Part shown: piece by piece, positions 10,876-22,945 of the stretch
How the letters are laid out: every line of letters starts with the position of its first letter
Numbering within the stretch: position 1 is the stretch's first letter
Origin: Panorpa germanica
Taxonomy: Eukaryota > Arthropoda > Insecta > Mecoptera > Panorpidae
Length of the DNA stretch: 64,000 nt
NCBI GenBank assembly: GCA_963678705.1
Contig: OY783209.1
Location: 1,860,001-1,924,000, forward strand
Direction of reading: 5' to 3'
Made by a program: the position numbers and the translations under genes
The notes under the pieces: model-generated
What the model saw: the letters and a program-made list of their open reading frames with translations, nothing else
Databases searched by the model: none
What the model was told of the DNA's origin: nothing

Positions 10876-12250
10876 ATCGCAATGTAATTAAATTTCATTT
10901 TATGTAAACAAAAAATTCTGGTCAAAGTGACTGATAAAGCGGTGATTGGAATTAAAAGAGAGTGTTTAGGGCTGTACAGGTAATAAGTCTAATACAAATA
11001 CATGTATTATCATATTATATAATATTAGGAAGTATAATTAAGTTATTAAATAGTTTTTACTCAAATTAAGTAATGTTTCACTCTTGCTAGATTACCGCAA
11101 ACTAATTCAAGGATAATTTTCTTCTTCTCATATAAAGATTATTTTGCAGTTCATATTTTACATTTGTTAGGTTACCAGAAGCTTAGGAAAGTGTTACATT
11201 CCCTACTTGGGTTATGTGTCTACGATAAATGTATTAATACATTGCAAAGTTTAGTCCCCCACATAAAATAATAAATAACGTAAATTGATGTGATATGAAT
11301 GAACGTAATTTGTAATATTTAAAAAGAATTAAAACAATTGAGTAAACTTCTATCGTTTTATAAGGATGAAGTCATCCGTAAACAACAATAAAAGGATATT
11401 CCCTTTAAAACAGTAATTTTGACAGATGTTTCCTTTATTAATATACCTTCAGTTTCAGAGCGCCTTCCAGGCTTCCATTGTCGTCTCTCTTTCATCATTG
11501 TGCTCGTGGAACTCGGTGCGCTGGCAGCACATGATGTTTTCACAACCCTTATTCTACTAAGGGTGGTTCCAGTAACAGACTCACTGGACTATTACTCGTT
11601 CCGTACTCCATACACCACTACAACGACGCGACGCGACGTTTCTGGTGCGAGAATGAATTTTAATTAAATTAAAGACCTGTTTTGTCCGTTCGCGTTCGCT
11701 GTACATCAGCTAGTGATTGTCTTGGAAACAACATTTCATCGTCGTATGAATGGGACGTAAATTTTAGAGGACAAAAATGAATGATAGAGATGCCATTGTT
11801 CAAGAAATCACTTCGGGGGTGTTATCAGGAGAGATAAAGCTTTTACTACATACTTATGTTTTGCACTTAAACAGGAACTAATTAAGTATTCTAATTAAAG
11901 CTGTATATCCTTACATCGCTAATGTCTATTCGTCTGTATACATACACTTTGGGTAGTCACTTGAAGTGTTCACTGGTAGCTTAAAAGTTAAGAGTAATAT
12001 CGTACGAAATATCTTGAATTTGAACAGATGATATTTTTTAAGTTATTTTCCTACAGCATTACACACTTTTAGTTTACAAAAAAGTAGAAAACCTTCCAGT
12101 TATTTTAATGGAAAATAGTACCATACGCTACACAGCAAAGTAACTTGGCATGACATTAGATGCAAAATTAAGATGAAAAACTCATATTAAGAAGAAAAGG
12201 GAAGAGCTCGATATTAAAAATAGGAAAATGTGTTGGATGGTAGGTAGGAA
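10876..12250. other. Non-coding DNA with a GC-richer island
   Basis: Mostly AT-rich. The island at 11430-11720 has overlapping open frames on both strands and GACGCGACGCGACG simple sequence. It may be a decayed DNA transposon (AAGGGTGGTTCCAGTAACAG begins near 11559), but no partner end was found. Confidence 0.45.
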
Positions 12251-12251
12251 A

Positions 12252-12253
<2 letters not shown>

Positions 12254-12350
<97 letters not shown>

Positions 12351-12366
12351 ATACACATATATATAG
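12254..12366. repeat. TA microsatellite, imperfect
   Basis: About 110 bases of TA broken by TACATA units. Confidence 0.95.
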
Positions 12367-13479
12367 CCGTATATCTTAAATCTAACTAGAAAACTATTTC
12401 TGCCACCCTTAATCAAAATCCGTTTACCAAAATACTTAACAAACTTATTTTGTGTAAAACAGAGTTTGAGTATGAAAACTGGCAGAATTCTTGTTAGAAA
12501 GAAAGCACGGAAAATGTGAGAAATAAGGGGTGAGGGTTGACATCGATGGTTTTCTATTTAGGGTAAAGAGGGACAAATACTTCGGACGTTTGCTAATCTC
12601 TTTAAAAGACCTTTTGAAAAGCATCCCTCTCTATTTAGTTCACAACAGCTTATTTCGATGCCTCTATAACCAATCTCTCTTACTCTAAGTCTTAAAAGTG
12701 TTTTTGCAAAAACTATGCTATGTTGTGTACTTCTATAAATCAATGGTTTTTCTTTATATACGAGTGTAATGTTTAGGAAAACAAAGCTCGCCGAAAAGGA
12801 TTCGTAATAGACCAAGAAGTAGGTATTATTGAAATCAAACATGTGTGCAGCAAAGTCGAGCAATTGATTTATACATACATTTTATTTATACATTTTATAT
12901 TTAAGGTATTTATGATTTGAAACACATATGGATAAAAGAAGAGATATAATTTAAAAAATGCGCTGCAGAGCTTTAGATAATAGCTAACAACCAATTAAAT
13001 TAATTAGAAGATTAAATAAACTATAAATGAAATAGTTTTAATATTTTATTTCATATACGAAGCACTAACTGGAGTTTGACTTATTTATTAATGTGGCAAC
13101 ACTAGTTAGTTGCCAGACTCTGTGTTTGTAAACAAATCTAATATTCTCTCTAGTAGAACTTGTCAGCTTAAATATTACACCGTTGTATGTATTAAACGTA
13201 TTAGGCATCTACTGACAGGAGAATTACTACAAATATCCTCTAAAATATACTCGTATACCAAGTCGGCTTTTCTGAATGTAGAGCAGCATAAACTTGACAA
13301 GCGAAACTTTGGTATCCGTAGGAAATTGATAAGTAGTCGAAATTCACAGAAAAGAAATCTGAAAACAATACTGAAGCATATTTAGGATTCAAATATTATG
13401 GAATTTTCATACGTCCGTCCTTAAACTTCCGGACAAGTCTCGGGATTAACTTTAAAGAATTTCGGCTTGTGTCTTATGT
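12367..13479. other. Non-coding DNA
   Basis: Two open frames (12558-12863 minus, 101 codons; 13110-13385 plus, 91 codons) have no recognisable domain and no splice or promoter support. Confidence 0.45.
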
Positions 13480-14005
13480 CTTAATTTTTAATAACTCCTT
13501 ATATGTTAGAAGATATTAACAATTAAAAAAATCATTTTGTCATCATAGTTGCTATCTCTTTTATACAACAGAGCGTAAAAGAGATATATTCTTGACAGAA
13601 CTCTGACAAGTTTACAGGGTACCAACTTTACAGCTCATAAATCTCTGCTATATGTATTTATATATCAAAATATCAAATATTATTTACAGCTATTTCGAGG
13701 AACAATAAAATTTCAATATTATGTCTGCCTTAGCAGAGTTAAATAAAATAAAAACTTATTATTCTTTGACTTGACTTGATTATTATGACTACCAACAGCT
13801 ACAGTACATTACCACAGCACTGATCTACTCAACAAATAACTGACGTTAAAATGCATTTCACGTCATAAATATGGCGATATCTCTAGCGCTAAAACTACAA
13901 TTCAAATTTTTAACTGCTATATCTCCGTCAATATTTAGATATTTATTAAAATAGACACGCCAACACACATTTATTAACATCAATTTCAATCAACAATTGA
14001 AAAAT
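13480..14005 (-). repeat. Dispersed repeat B, copy 2
   Basis: Inverted match of 3015-3612. It lacks the ACCCGTTGTG block of copy 1 and adds a block near 13720, so the two copies are old and independently altered. Confidence 0.6.
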
Positions 14006-15178
14006 CAACCACTAAAAAATGAGTATACAAGCCCATTTTATTCCTTTTTCATCTATTAGATATTTGTTACACAACTCAAAATTTGAACAATTCAATTTTC
14101 TCCATTATTTCTTAGTTGTTTTTCTATTGTTACTATTAAATTCCTAAATGTTTTCTTATTTAATATACCCAAATTTCAACCATCTATCTGTCACCGTAAA
14201 ATGTTGTGATTGTTTAGTTTTGCTGTTGGGACACGTTTCTAGTGTCTTAAGATTTGCACAGAAATCTTTTATTACTACTAACACACCCTTGTGGAATATT
14301 ATCCAACTTAAAAGAGTAATTAAACGAACAGACATAAATTGTTAATTGCGTGGCCCGAAACACTGCGTAAATAATGTATGAAGAAACAATCTTTCATCGT
14401 CATCTAATTGCTTTTAATTTTTTAAGCCCATCCGAGTAGAGTTTTTTTTTTATAATTTTCTTTTAACAAAGATTTGAGTTCAGACGCCATGTCGACGCTT
14501 TTGTAAAAGCTTTTTCATCTCGTCGTGACGTTGCGTCTGTCGAGCGTCGACCGTCGACCGTTAAGCGTCCGTTGAACGTCGTTTCTGTTTTGTAACAAAT
14601 CTAAAATGTTCTTATTTGGTTTGGTGCTAGTCGTAAAGAAGCTCTTAGTATGTTTTGACAATTTACAGGAACGATTAGGCGCCTCGCTTTGAATTAAAAA
14701 CACATTCAACGACTAAAAACGAAAAATGGGGGGAAAATAATTCTTTTAGATATTTTATAAGGGTGCTGTTTACTTGTTAGGGGCTCAAGGAGATGTATAT
14801 TTATATTTTTATTTAATGTTAGTTAAATATTTAATTTTAAAAGAATATCTTTTAGTTAAAAATCAGAAAGCAAATATAATTTAATTAACATCAAGTAGAA
14901 ACAGCATTTTATGAATATTTACGAATCTAATTGGGTTGCTGCCTTTCTTATTGGACATTATAAAACTTTACTGGAAGTTAAATTTACAGTTTTAATACGT
15001 TAGTATGCAACATAGCGCTGCACAATGTCACCACTGTCATTTCTATATTTCTTATAATTGTTTTTGCATTCCAAAGCTATTTTCTTTTACCATAGAAGTT
15101 TTTTCTTTTTTTTAATATAGTTTCTCGGGCTTCATAGGCACGTAGCCTTTTATCGCCCCTAATATATTCTGCTTCTTC
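14006..15178. other. Non-coding DNA
   Basis: AT-rich except for a CG-rich patch at 14515-14585 built of loose GTCGACC and GCGTC units. No gene recognised. Confidence 0.5.
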
Positions 15179-15376
15179 TTATACTTTGTATCCCGATAAC
15201 AAGAATGATCTATTCATGACTACTGCTGCTATAAATTTCGGTTTCTCAATCAAAAAGGCGGTGTTAACAGGAAGCGTCTGCGAAGTCTGTAGCACCGCCC
15301 GTTGGAGTCCATTTCTTGCCATTGCTGTATTTTTACATTGCCACAGAATGTGGTCAGGGTAATACTCTAGAAGTTA
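15179..15376 (-). pseudogene. LINE ORF2 C-terminal end
   Basis: An uninterrupted minus-strand frame reads LLEYYPDHILWQCKNTAMAR, then NGLQRAV, LPVNTAFLIEKPKF and FLLSGYKV, and stops at 15179-15181. The DHILW.C motif followed by an Arg/Leu-rich helix and a FLI..P.F segment is the usual end of ORF2 proteins from I/R1/jockey-group LINEs after the RNase H region. Everything upstream is missing. It is a 5'-truncated, inactive insertion. The clade is uncertain. Confidence 0.6.
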
Positions 15377-15616
15377 TAGGTATACTGTCTATGAACTTTT
15401 TGAGAGGTAAAGTAAGTACAGGTGAAAAGCAATCTTTAATTCTTAAAGCAGTTCTATTGATCATAATCAAAGAAGTAAGTTTAAAAATCTTGAGCACCTT
15501 TACTTTATGAATTACCTTAAGTAAAAATATTATAGTTTTTATTTTACCAACCAAACATTACAACAGTGACGTCACAATATGAAGATATTCGATATGAATA
15601 TCTGCGGTAGTATTAC

Positions 15617-16105
15617 CTTAAAGCATATATATATGGAGAGAGAATGCTGTGCCTGAAAGTGTATCCAAAATGTGTGCGAGAGAGAAAGGTATATGTTCCT
15701 ATTTGTTCTCTATGCGAATGCGTCGAAAGTGATAGTTGTCAAGTCAGAGCTGTCTAGATATAATACGTGACAGTTGTTAAATATGACATTATATTGATGT
15801 AGAATAATGTATACATATAAATAAACTATATATAAATATAAGTATAACTAAGAACGTGAGTTCTGTCCACTCCATGTTCATGTTTTCACTGAATGGTCAC
15901 TGTTTTACCGACAGATGTGCTTTATACCAACTAAAGAAATATAATTTCTTTACCTGTTTAATATTTATTTTATCTAAACAGCTGTCACTTTCGATGCATG
16001 CGAATAGAGAACAAATGGGAACATATACCTTTCTCTTTTACACACATTTTGGACACACCTATAGGATATATACGCTATTCACCCTCCATATATTTATGCT
16101 CTAAG
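15617..16105. mobile_element. Foldback element with arms of about 140 bp
   Basis: Left arm 15617-15763 and right arm 15968-16105 are inverted copies. Shared blocks include CCAAAATGTGTG, AGAGAAAGGTATATGTTCC, TTTGTTCTCTAT and TCGAAAGTGA. ATTAC lies close to both outer ends (15611-15616; 16112-16116), but the duplication is not exact. The loop carries a repeat R fragment (15855-15950, inverted). No coding frame. It could form a long hairpin RNA if transcribed. Confidence 0.65.
15855..15950 (-). repeat. Repeat R fragment in the foldback loop
   Basis: Contains TGGTCACTGTTTTACCGACA, the complement of the block at 6250 and 37600. Confidence 0.6.
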
Positions 16106-17663
16106 AATATTACGAATAATTAGAAAACAATAGCACCTTTAAGATCCTGATAGTTATCTTTATAAGTATATATTACGTTTTTTTTAAATGCAAAACTAAC
16201 GACATAACCTCATTAAGGATAATGGTGGTAAATTATCAAAGACATGCTGTATTCAAGCCGTTCCATTGTCATCTTCGTTGCTGTGCTTTGGGATACACTA
16301 AGAATAATCAACGACAATTTGCTCGAGTTCAGCGCGAGGTCGTAAGAAAACTACAATCCCTGAACTAAACAATTTAATCTTAAAGCAACCCACAAGGCAA
16401 CATTTAATTAAATCGATTGCAATTAAGTAAACAAATATTATTAAAACATTTATAGAGATGAAATGTAACAAAAACATTTTCTGTTAAAGAAAATATAGTG
16501 AAATGAACAACATTGGCGTTGTGAATAGTATGCTATATACTGTACGTACCCTAAAAAATAAACCAGGGTCGTAAAAAAACTAACACAACCTTTAAGAGAA
16601 GTCCCTATGGATGATGATGGGGCTTAAACTGATAAACTAAGGTCCCTGAACGACAAATGGAGAACGGAGAACGAAGAACATGGAACCAACAATGGAGCAA
16701 TGGGGTAACGCGAACGTTTGAATCTTTAATTAGTTCGGAATATTTCCGGGTGGCAGTGTACAAAGTGTAATTGTGTATCAGGCGCATTATTTTGTTATTC
16801 AAAGACAAATACTCTTAAATGTATTGTATTTAGTTATTCACTTTCTTGCTCCAGTTTAAGATGGGTAAAATCATATTTCTATATCTATAGGACACAGTCG
16901 CAAGCAATGAAAACTGATATTTTATATTAATATTACGTATTCAATCTTGTTTGTTTAACTACGTTTAGCAAACAATAAATGTTGTATGGATATGTTTATA
17001 ATAATATTAATATATCGACGCAACTTTTCAACCCTTATATCCATAACTAAGGCTGCGGTGGTAAAGTGGCACAGCGAAACTAAAAACGTGTTTTATTTAT
17101 TCCTGTTTTCTAAACTTTTCCCATATTATTTTTATAACTTTTACTTATATCTTTATCTCTTTCACACACATAACTAATACATTCTACATCACTTTTACTC
17201 TTATGTGTTATCGATATAAAGAAGTTGTACTAAATTGATAGATACGAATAGATAAATATAAGCATTTGCTTTATATGAATAAATAAATAATTCAAATAAG
17301 TAGACAAATCGATACTTAGTTTTGTTTTCTGGAATTGATAATCGTTATCTCTGTTTAAACTTTGAATTGATTTGCTGATAGTTCAACAAATTATGTAAAA
17401 TTTTGTTGTTTTATAAACATCTCATCTATGTTGCAACAAAGATTGTCTCTGCTTTAATTACTAATTCACTAAGAAATATCGTAAAAGAAGTTGATTCGAC
17501 GTACCGAGCTCAATCCTGCCTGTTTCTTTCCCCAGCATAAACTTGCTTGACTTTCAATATCATTACTTTATTTTTAAGCTAGAACACTCTTCACTACACT
17601 ACTGTTAGTTGATAATTTCGAACATTGCGTCATTAGCGGATTCACGGAAAACAAATTAGATAC
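16106..17663. other. AT-rich non-coding DNA
   Basis: No gene, repeat family or regulatory pattern recognised. Confidence 0.5.
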
Positions 17664-17666
17664 TAA

Positions 17667-17990
17667 GGTCCTCCGCATATGAGGCGACTGATTGCAAACG
17701 CAAGCCCCGAATCTGCCTGAACCGAATAGGAATGGAACTGTGTTGTGAGTGAGAGAACACACGTGTTTACGAGTGAGAGAACGCACACAGCTCGAATGAA
17801 ACAAAACTGATTTGAAATTGGTTTTGAGCGACTGTGTTTCTAGGTCGCAGGCAATTACGTTGCATGTTTTTGATGGTGAACATCATGAACATAGATGTGC
17901 ACAAATACATAAAAAAAACCTCACAATATGACACAATACTATAGAATCACGAAACATGGCTCGCTTTTTGTTTTCGTTGAAAATTTCGTT
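17667..17990 (+). mobile_element. Family H short element with TAA flank (Harbinger-like)
   Basis: Begins GGTCCTCCGCATATGAGGCG right after TAA (17664-17666). The same end, inverted and followed by TAA, closes the fragment at 58163-58299 (GTGCGGAGGGCC then TAA). The interior (AGTGAGAGAACACACGTGT, TTTCTAGGTCGCAGGCAATT) matches 55225-55530 in the same orientation. A three-base TAA duplication is typical of PIF/Harbinger elements. No coding frame. The right end is eroded, and its limit is set by homology to the 55 kb copy. Confidence 0.6.
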
Positions 17991-20981
17991 TCGCGACTAG
18001 TTCTTATCTTACACTAAACTATACTATTTGCGATTTCTATCTTGTCCAGTATAAGAGTTGTATTGTATAAATACAGTTTATCATGACATAAAACTTTATC
18101 GAAGGTAATTAAAGAATCATATTATAATTGTAGAATCTAAAAGAAGCTGAAATTCAATCATAAGCACTATTCATCTCTCACTTATAGTATTTAAATACAA
18201 TGTGAAATACTAAAATATACTACCACAATGCTGTTGTTACAAGGGAATGAAAGAAATTACGAATTAATAAAAAGAAACTTATTATAAACAATATTGACTG
18301 CGTCGTACGTATTTATTATCTTAAATGATATTGTGAACCATCCCTTAACATTATTGAAAGTTTAAATATTAAGATGAGGATAAAGTTTGTGCGGTTTATA
18401 CGTATAAAGTTGATTATAAAAGCCTTCCTTACACTAACACCATCTAGTAGTAGTATCCAACAAACAAAAGTAAAGTAAATTCACCTTAAAACAACCATCC
18501 CCTTACCTTTCCATTCCTTTCCATTGCACTCCTTTTAGTAAGCCCTTCGTCCGTTGTATAGCCTTAGGGATAACAACATTACATAATTCCCTTATAATAC
18601 CTTACTTGTACACCCACTACACCCTCCTCTACCACCCTATCGCCATGCATATTAATTAGCATAAATTATTAAATATATCGTTAATGATGACTGCCAAAAT
18701 GTTACGCAAAATGTAGACATTAAGAAAATTATGTATATGTATTGTAGTATAGGTCGATAGGGGGTTGAAAGACGTTAGCGGGGGATTAGGGGGGAGGGGG
18801 CATTAACGCACGTGTGTTGCTAAATACTACGATTTATGGTAAGCTGAAATAAATTGCGAATAATTTAAGGTTAAATATCCTTAAATAGGTTAGTTGTAAT
18901 ATTATTAAATAGTTCTGTTATATAGTTATTACGTAACAAATATATAGAAGGTAGTAGTAGTGGTGAAGAGAGAGTGGGGGAGGAAGAAGCTAAGTTATAA
19001 CATTAGCTGAATACATTAGAAATGTAATTGATGTTATCATAATGGCATAAAATAGAAATGGCGCATTCTGTGATAAGTAATTTGATAATGCCACTGCTTA
19101 GAGGACAATTACTTTTAATTACTAAGGTAGTTTCACATACTATGATAAACTACTTTTGACATAATACAAATTCTCATGATTTTTTAGTTTCTTCAGAGTT
19201 TGATACAATTGCGTCTTATTCACCTAAAGTTATTGGAACGCAGTCAAGAATCTACGCGTTGGTGATCTTGCTTTGACGTAACTTAACTGGTTGTAAATCA
19301 GTTTGAAGCAAAAACAAAAACTGGCTTTAATTTAAATACACTTCTTTTACGCTAATCAATGACATCTGCGGTACAACGCGGCTTCTCACAACGCGACTTC
19401 TCACAACGCGGCATCATCCTCAGCCCATACCCTGATATCAAACAATGCTCGCGATATTACTGCTATACTTTTTCAATCAAGTCTACACTTTTTATACATT
19501 CTGTACTTTTGGTATAAAAAGTACATTTCTTATAGTTATTCGACTGAAATAAATATGAAAGAGAAGATAGAAAGAAAATATATTGATTGATTAGAGTATT
19601 CACAAAGGGCTTATTTGCCTTAGAACCCGTCTCGCCGCAGCGTGGCATGACGTCCTAATAAATGTATACAGATTTATGTATATTTATGTTTATACAAAAA
19701 AAATGCGCGTCTGTTATCAACTAGTTAAAATGCTATTGCGTTTTACAATCTTGAAAATGCTAATGCTTTTTTTTTTGCTGAAATACTTTTTGTTTTCTAT
19801 TCTATAATAAATGTATTTTCTCTTTTAAATATTTGTAAACTTTTATTGTTAAACAATCTGACACGGTTTTGTACGTAAGATATGACGATGTATAACGATT
19901 TAATGGTTAGGTTCGTTATTGGGTACTGTGTCATCTGAAGATCTTATAAACAATGCGCTTTGTCGCTAAAGTTGTTTAGGGTCCTAACGATCACTCATTT
20001 TGTTAGCAAAGTTTTATCATTTGGACGTGCTACTCAATTGTGTAACTTGTCAAGGTGATTTGGCATTAAGGAATGACTAATAAACAACAGATTTGACAGA
20101 TACTGTCAAAACAATATGGCCATCCCACTATATCAACATCGAGCCGCCCCTATTGAAACTATTTTTAACATAAATTTGATTTTCTTTATGTTTAATAGCG
20201 ATGTTACTACACAAAGTAGGTAGTAGATTAGATTCCGTTTAACTATCAAGTTATTAGTTTAAAATATATTTAAATTACTGAATTATTAAATGGATATTTA
20301 GTTTGAGAAAGCGAACAAGAAATTTCATCTCTTTGAAAGTACCAAAATAGTTGAACTGCTTTGCACTACGCGGCGCTGCATTCATTGCACCACGCTCCGA
20401 TACAATTAAGTAAACGAACCAAACAAACTTGTTGGAAACTCAGTTTTGAACAATTCGAACGGTGTACTGGCAGACGAAACTCAAAAGCTTATTCATTGGA
20501 TATGCGCAAGAATTATTTGAGCGAATTCTGTATCTTTAGGATTAACCACATGTATAATTAATTTACATAAGTACACTCATGTAGAAATTAATAATTATAA
20601 TATATTAATTATTTTTTTTATATATAAAAAAGGTAAAATTATAAAATAATATTCTATTTGACCTTTCTTATTTCTTTTTAAGAGGTTTATTGTCTGGAGG
20701 ATTAAATATTGAACCCTTTAATGGTAAAAGAAAGTTTTAATTATTTATAAAATTATAATTGCGTATCTTTTGAAACAAACTTTATTTATTATATATATTT
20801 TCTTTTACATGCCATGAAATTTTAATAAGTATTGACGATTAGTTTTTTCTTCAAACCTTCTGCTGCTCATTCTTGTGTAATTTTGTTCTGAGTTACTTAC
20901 GAAATTTATATAGGACAACCAATAGTATTTCGAAAGTGATTACAAAATGTGTAGGTTTCCTTTCTATGTTCCTTATTATTA
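17991..20981. other. Non-coding DNA
   Basis: AT-rich. Holds a G-rich run near 18770-18805 and a 15-bp tandem repeat at 19373-19417. The 66-codon frame at 20361-20561 is in a GC-richer patch but has no recognised domain. Confidence 0.5.
19373..19417. repeat. 15-bp tandem repeat, three units
   Basis: Three successive units of ACAACGCGGCTTCTC with one change in the second unit and more in the third. Confidence 0.8.
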
Positions 20982-21473
20982 AGAATCACTGCTTTAATTT
21001 AATTTTGTATTTTGTATTTAATTTAAATTGTTTAGCATATGGCAATACGCGTAGTCATTCACAGTACCATTTTTAATTTAATTTATTTTTAAGTTTTCTT
21101 AGTTTTTTTAGAACTTTACAAGGTCCAATAAAAATTAAAAATATTAAATTAAGAACAACTATATTATATTATAACCTCCAAAATGTGACTGTCAACATGC
21201 AGTAGGATTTACTTTTAAAAGAAGTTTAATGTCAGTTTTTCAAAAATATTGAAGAGAAAACAATTTCTATTACTAATTGTTATTAAAAATAGCAATTTTA
21301 ATTACTTCACATACAATTTTGTCGAACTGTCAAAATTTATTTTGCTAATGATGCATACGCACCAACTAAATTAACTTAAACGAATGCTTAAATGAAAACC
21401 TAAAATTTAGATTACAATATTAAATAAAAACAGTAAATTAAATATTAAAACAGTGAGTGGGAATGAGGCTTAA
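20982..21473 (+). mobile_element. Family A element, copy 3
   Basis: Right end CAGTGAGTGGGAATGAGGCT followed by TAA. The left end is eroded (AATCACTGCTTTAATTT). The interior carries GCATATGGCAATACGCG and the AACCTCCAAAATGTGAC block. Confidence 0.75.
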
Positions 21474-22719
21474 TACAATTTACTATTTAGTATTTAGCAT
21501 TAAATTTGAACAGTATTGTTAATACAATAGATACACACTGAATTTCTTTAATTTGCGACTAAGAATGTATTAATCGAATATGACATATGAGTTCGTATTA
21601 TTTGAACTCGCGTTATAGTGAGATCCTTTAAATTCAAACAATTTAAATATTAAATTTAATTATAATTAACTTTCAATTAAACAAAACGATTTATTTTCAA
21701 AATACTCGTACTTATACTAAAGACATTTATACAACCATTTAAAAATAAATAATCGTGAAAAGCTTGTCATTGTGATTTAAGCTCCCAAAAGCTTTTGGGA
21801 GCTTTATGTGAAAAGCTTCTGAGGTTCAGTTTTGAAACACATCTCATTGCACATTGATAGTACCACTCTACCATCTACTCACTAAGAACTCAAGGAATGA
21901 TGAGAGGTAGAGAGGAGGAGTAGTGGGAGGTAAAGAAGATTCGTTGCTGCAAACGTGAGGGTGACTACCAATGAACGAACCGAGGAGAAGGGCAGTAGTA
22001 GTACGGGGGGAGGGGGTAGGATATCGTTGTAGTATCTTAATAATTGATAAACTACATCCCCTGTTTTCATTTGTATCGTGTTTTAGGGTGACGTTCGACC
22101 CCATAGAATGAGTCCAATGTTTAATTTATAACTTGAATTATTTTGTACGTTGAAGTTATATTGTTAAACGTTGGAAATAAAAAATAAAAAAAGGAAAACA
22201 AAAAAAAGAATATTCTTTTTGTAGAAAATAACAAATAATGTCTTACTTGAGTTTTATATTTGTAGAAAAGTTAAAGTTTTTAAAGTATTACCGTTTAGAT
22301 CTGGCATTTGAATAAGTTATATCGAGGAGTGAGTGAGGAGTGTAGCTAGCTGTCTCATTACAATTCATTTTTCCTTTTATTGAACCGTCTGATTGAATGT
22401 TGTACTTACAAAACTGATTTGATTTATTGATACTAAAATGAAATTCATTTTATTAAAACAATTTATTTTAGCGAATTTCATTCATAACTTGTAGAGTCAA
22501 TTATTGTTTCTTAAGAACAAAAATAGCATTGTAGGAAACGTAGAAAACATTTTAAAAACAAGGAATGTCTTTAGTAAGTATGGGAAAAGTAATGCTCTTG
22601 ATAAAAGTAAATTTAGCTGTTGTAATGTTGTAGATTAGAAAATTCTCTTTTATTTTTGTTCTTATAATTTACAACATTTCCATTTACTAGTTTCAATTTC
22701 TTATATGAGTATGTCAAAC
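21474..22719. other. Non-coding DNA
   Basis: Contains a 26-bp perfect palindrome (21779-21804) and a purine-rich patch (21890-22020) whose overlapping minus-strand frames are low-complexity. No gene recognised. Confidence 0.5.
21779..21804. repeat. 26-bp perfect palindrome
   Basis: AAGCTCCCAAAAG is followed immediately by its reverse complement, with no spacer. It lies in AT-rich DNA that has no gene. Confidence 0.9.
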
Positions 22720-22945
22720 TTATGTGTTGCTTCTGAAATCAAAGACTTTTCTTTCAGTAATTTACATACACATTATAATAATTACACTGTTTAACTTAAA
22801 TCATACTATCTTATCTGAAATCAAAGAAACGATATTTAAAGTTTATTATTTAAATTATCCATTCCTTTTTATCTAATTTTATAATAACTTAACATTATGC
22901 GCAGTGAGTTTTGTCACATACAAATATCATCTGTGTTGGCCGTTG
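22720..22945 (-). repeat. Repeat R, copy matching 6300-6490
   Basis: Inverted match: CTTCTGAAATCAAAGACTTT, the CATTATAATAATTA block, AAAGTTTATTATTTAAAT and GGCCAACACAG (as complement) all have partners at 6300-6490, with one insertion here. Confidence 0.65.

Noticed and set aside
12558-12863. 101-codon minus-strand frame
   Set aside because: No recognisable domain and no exon signals.
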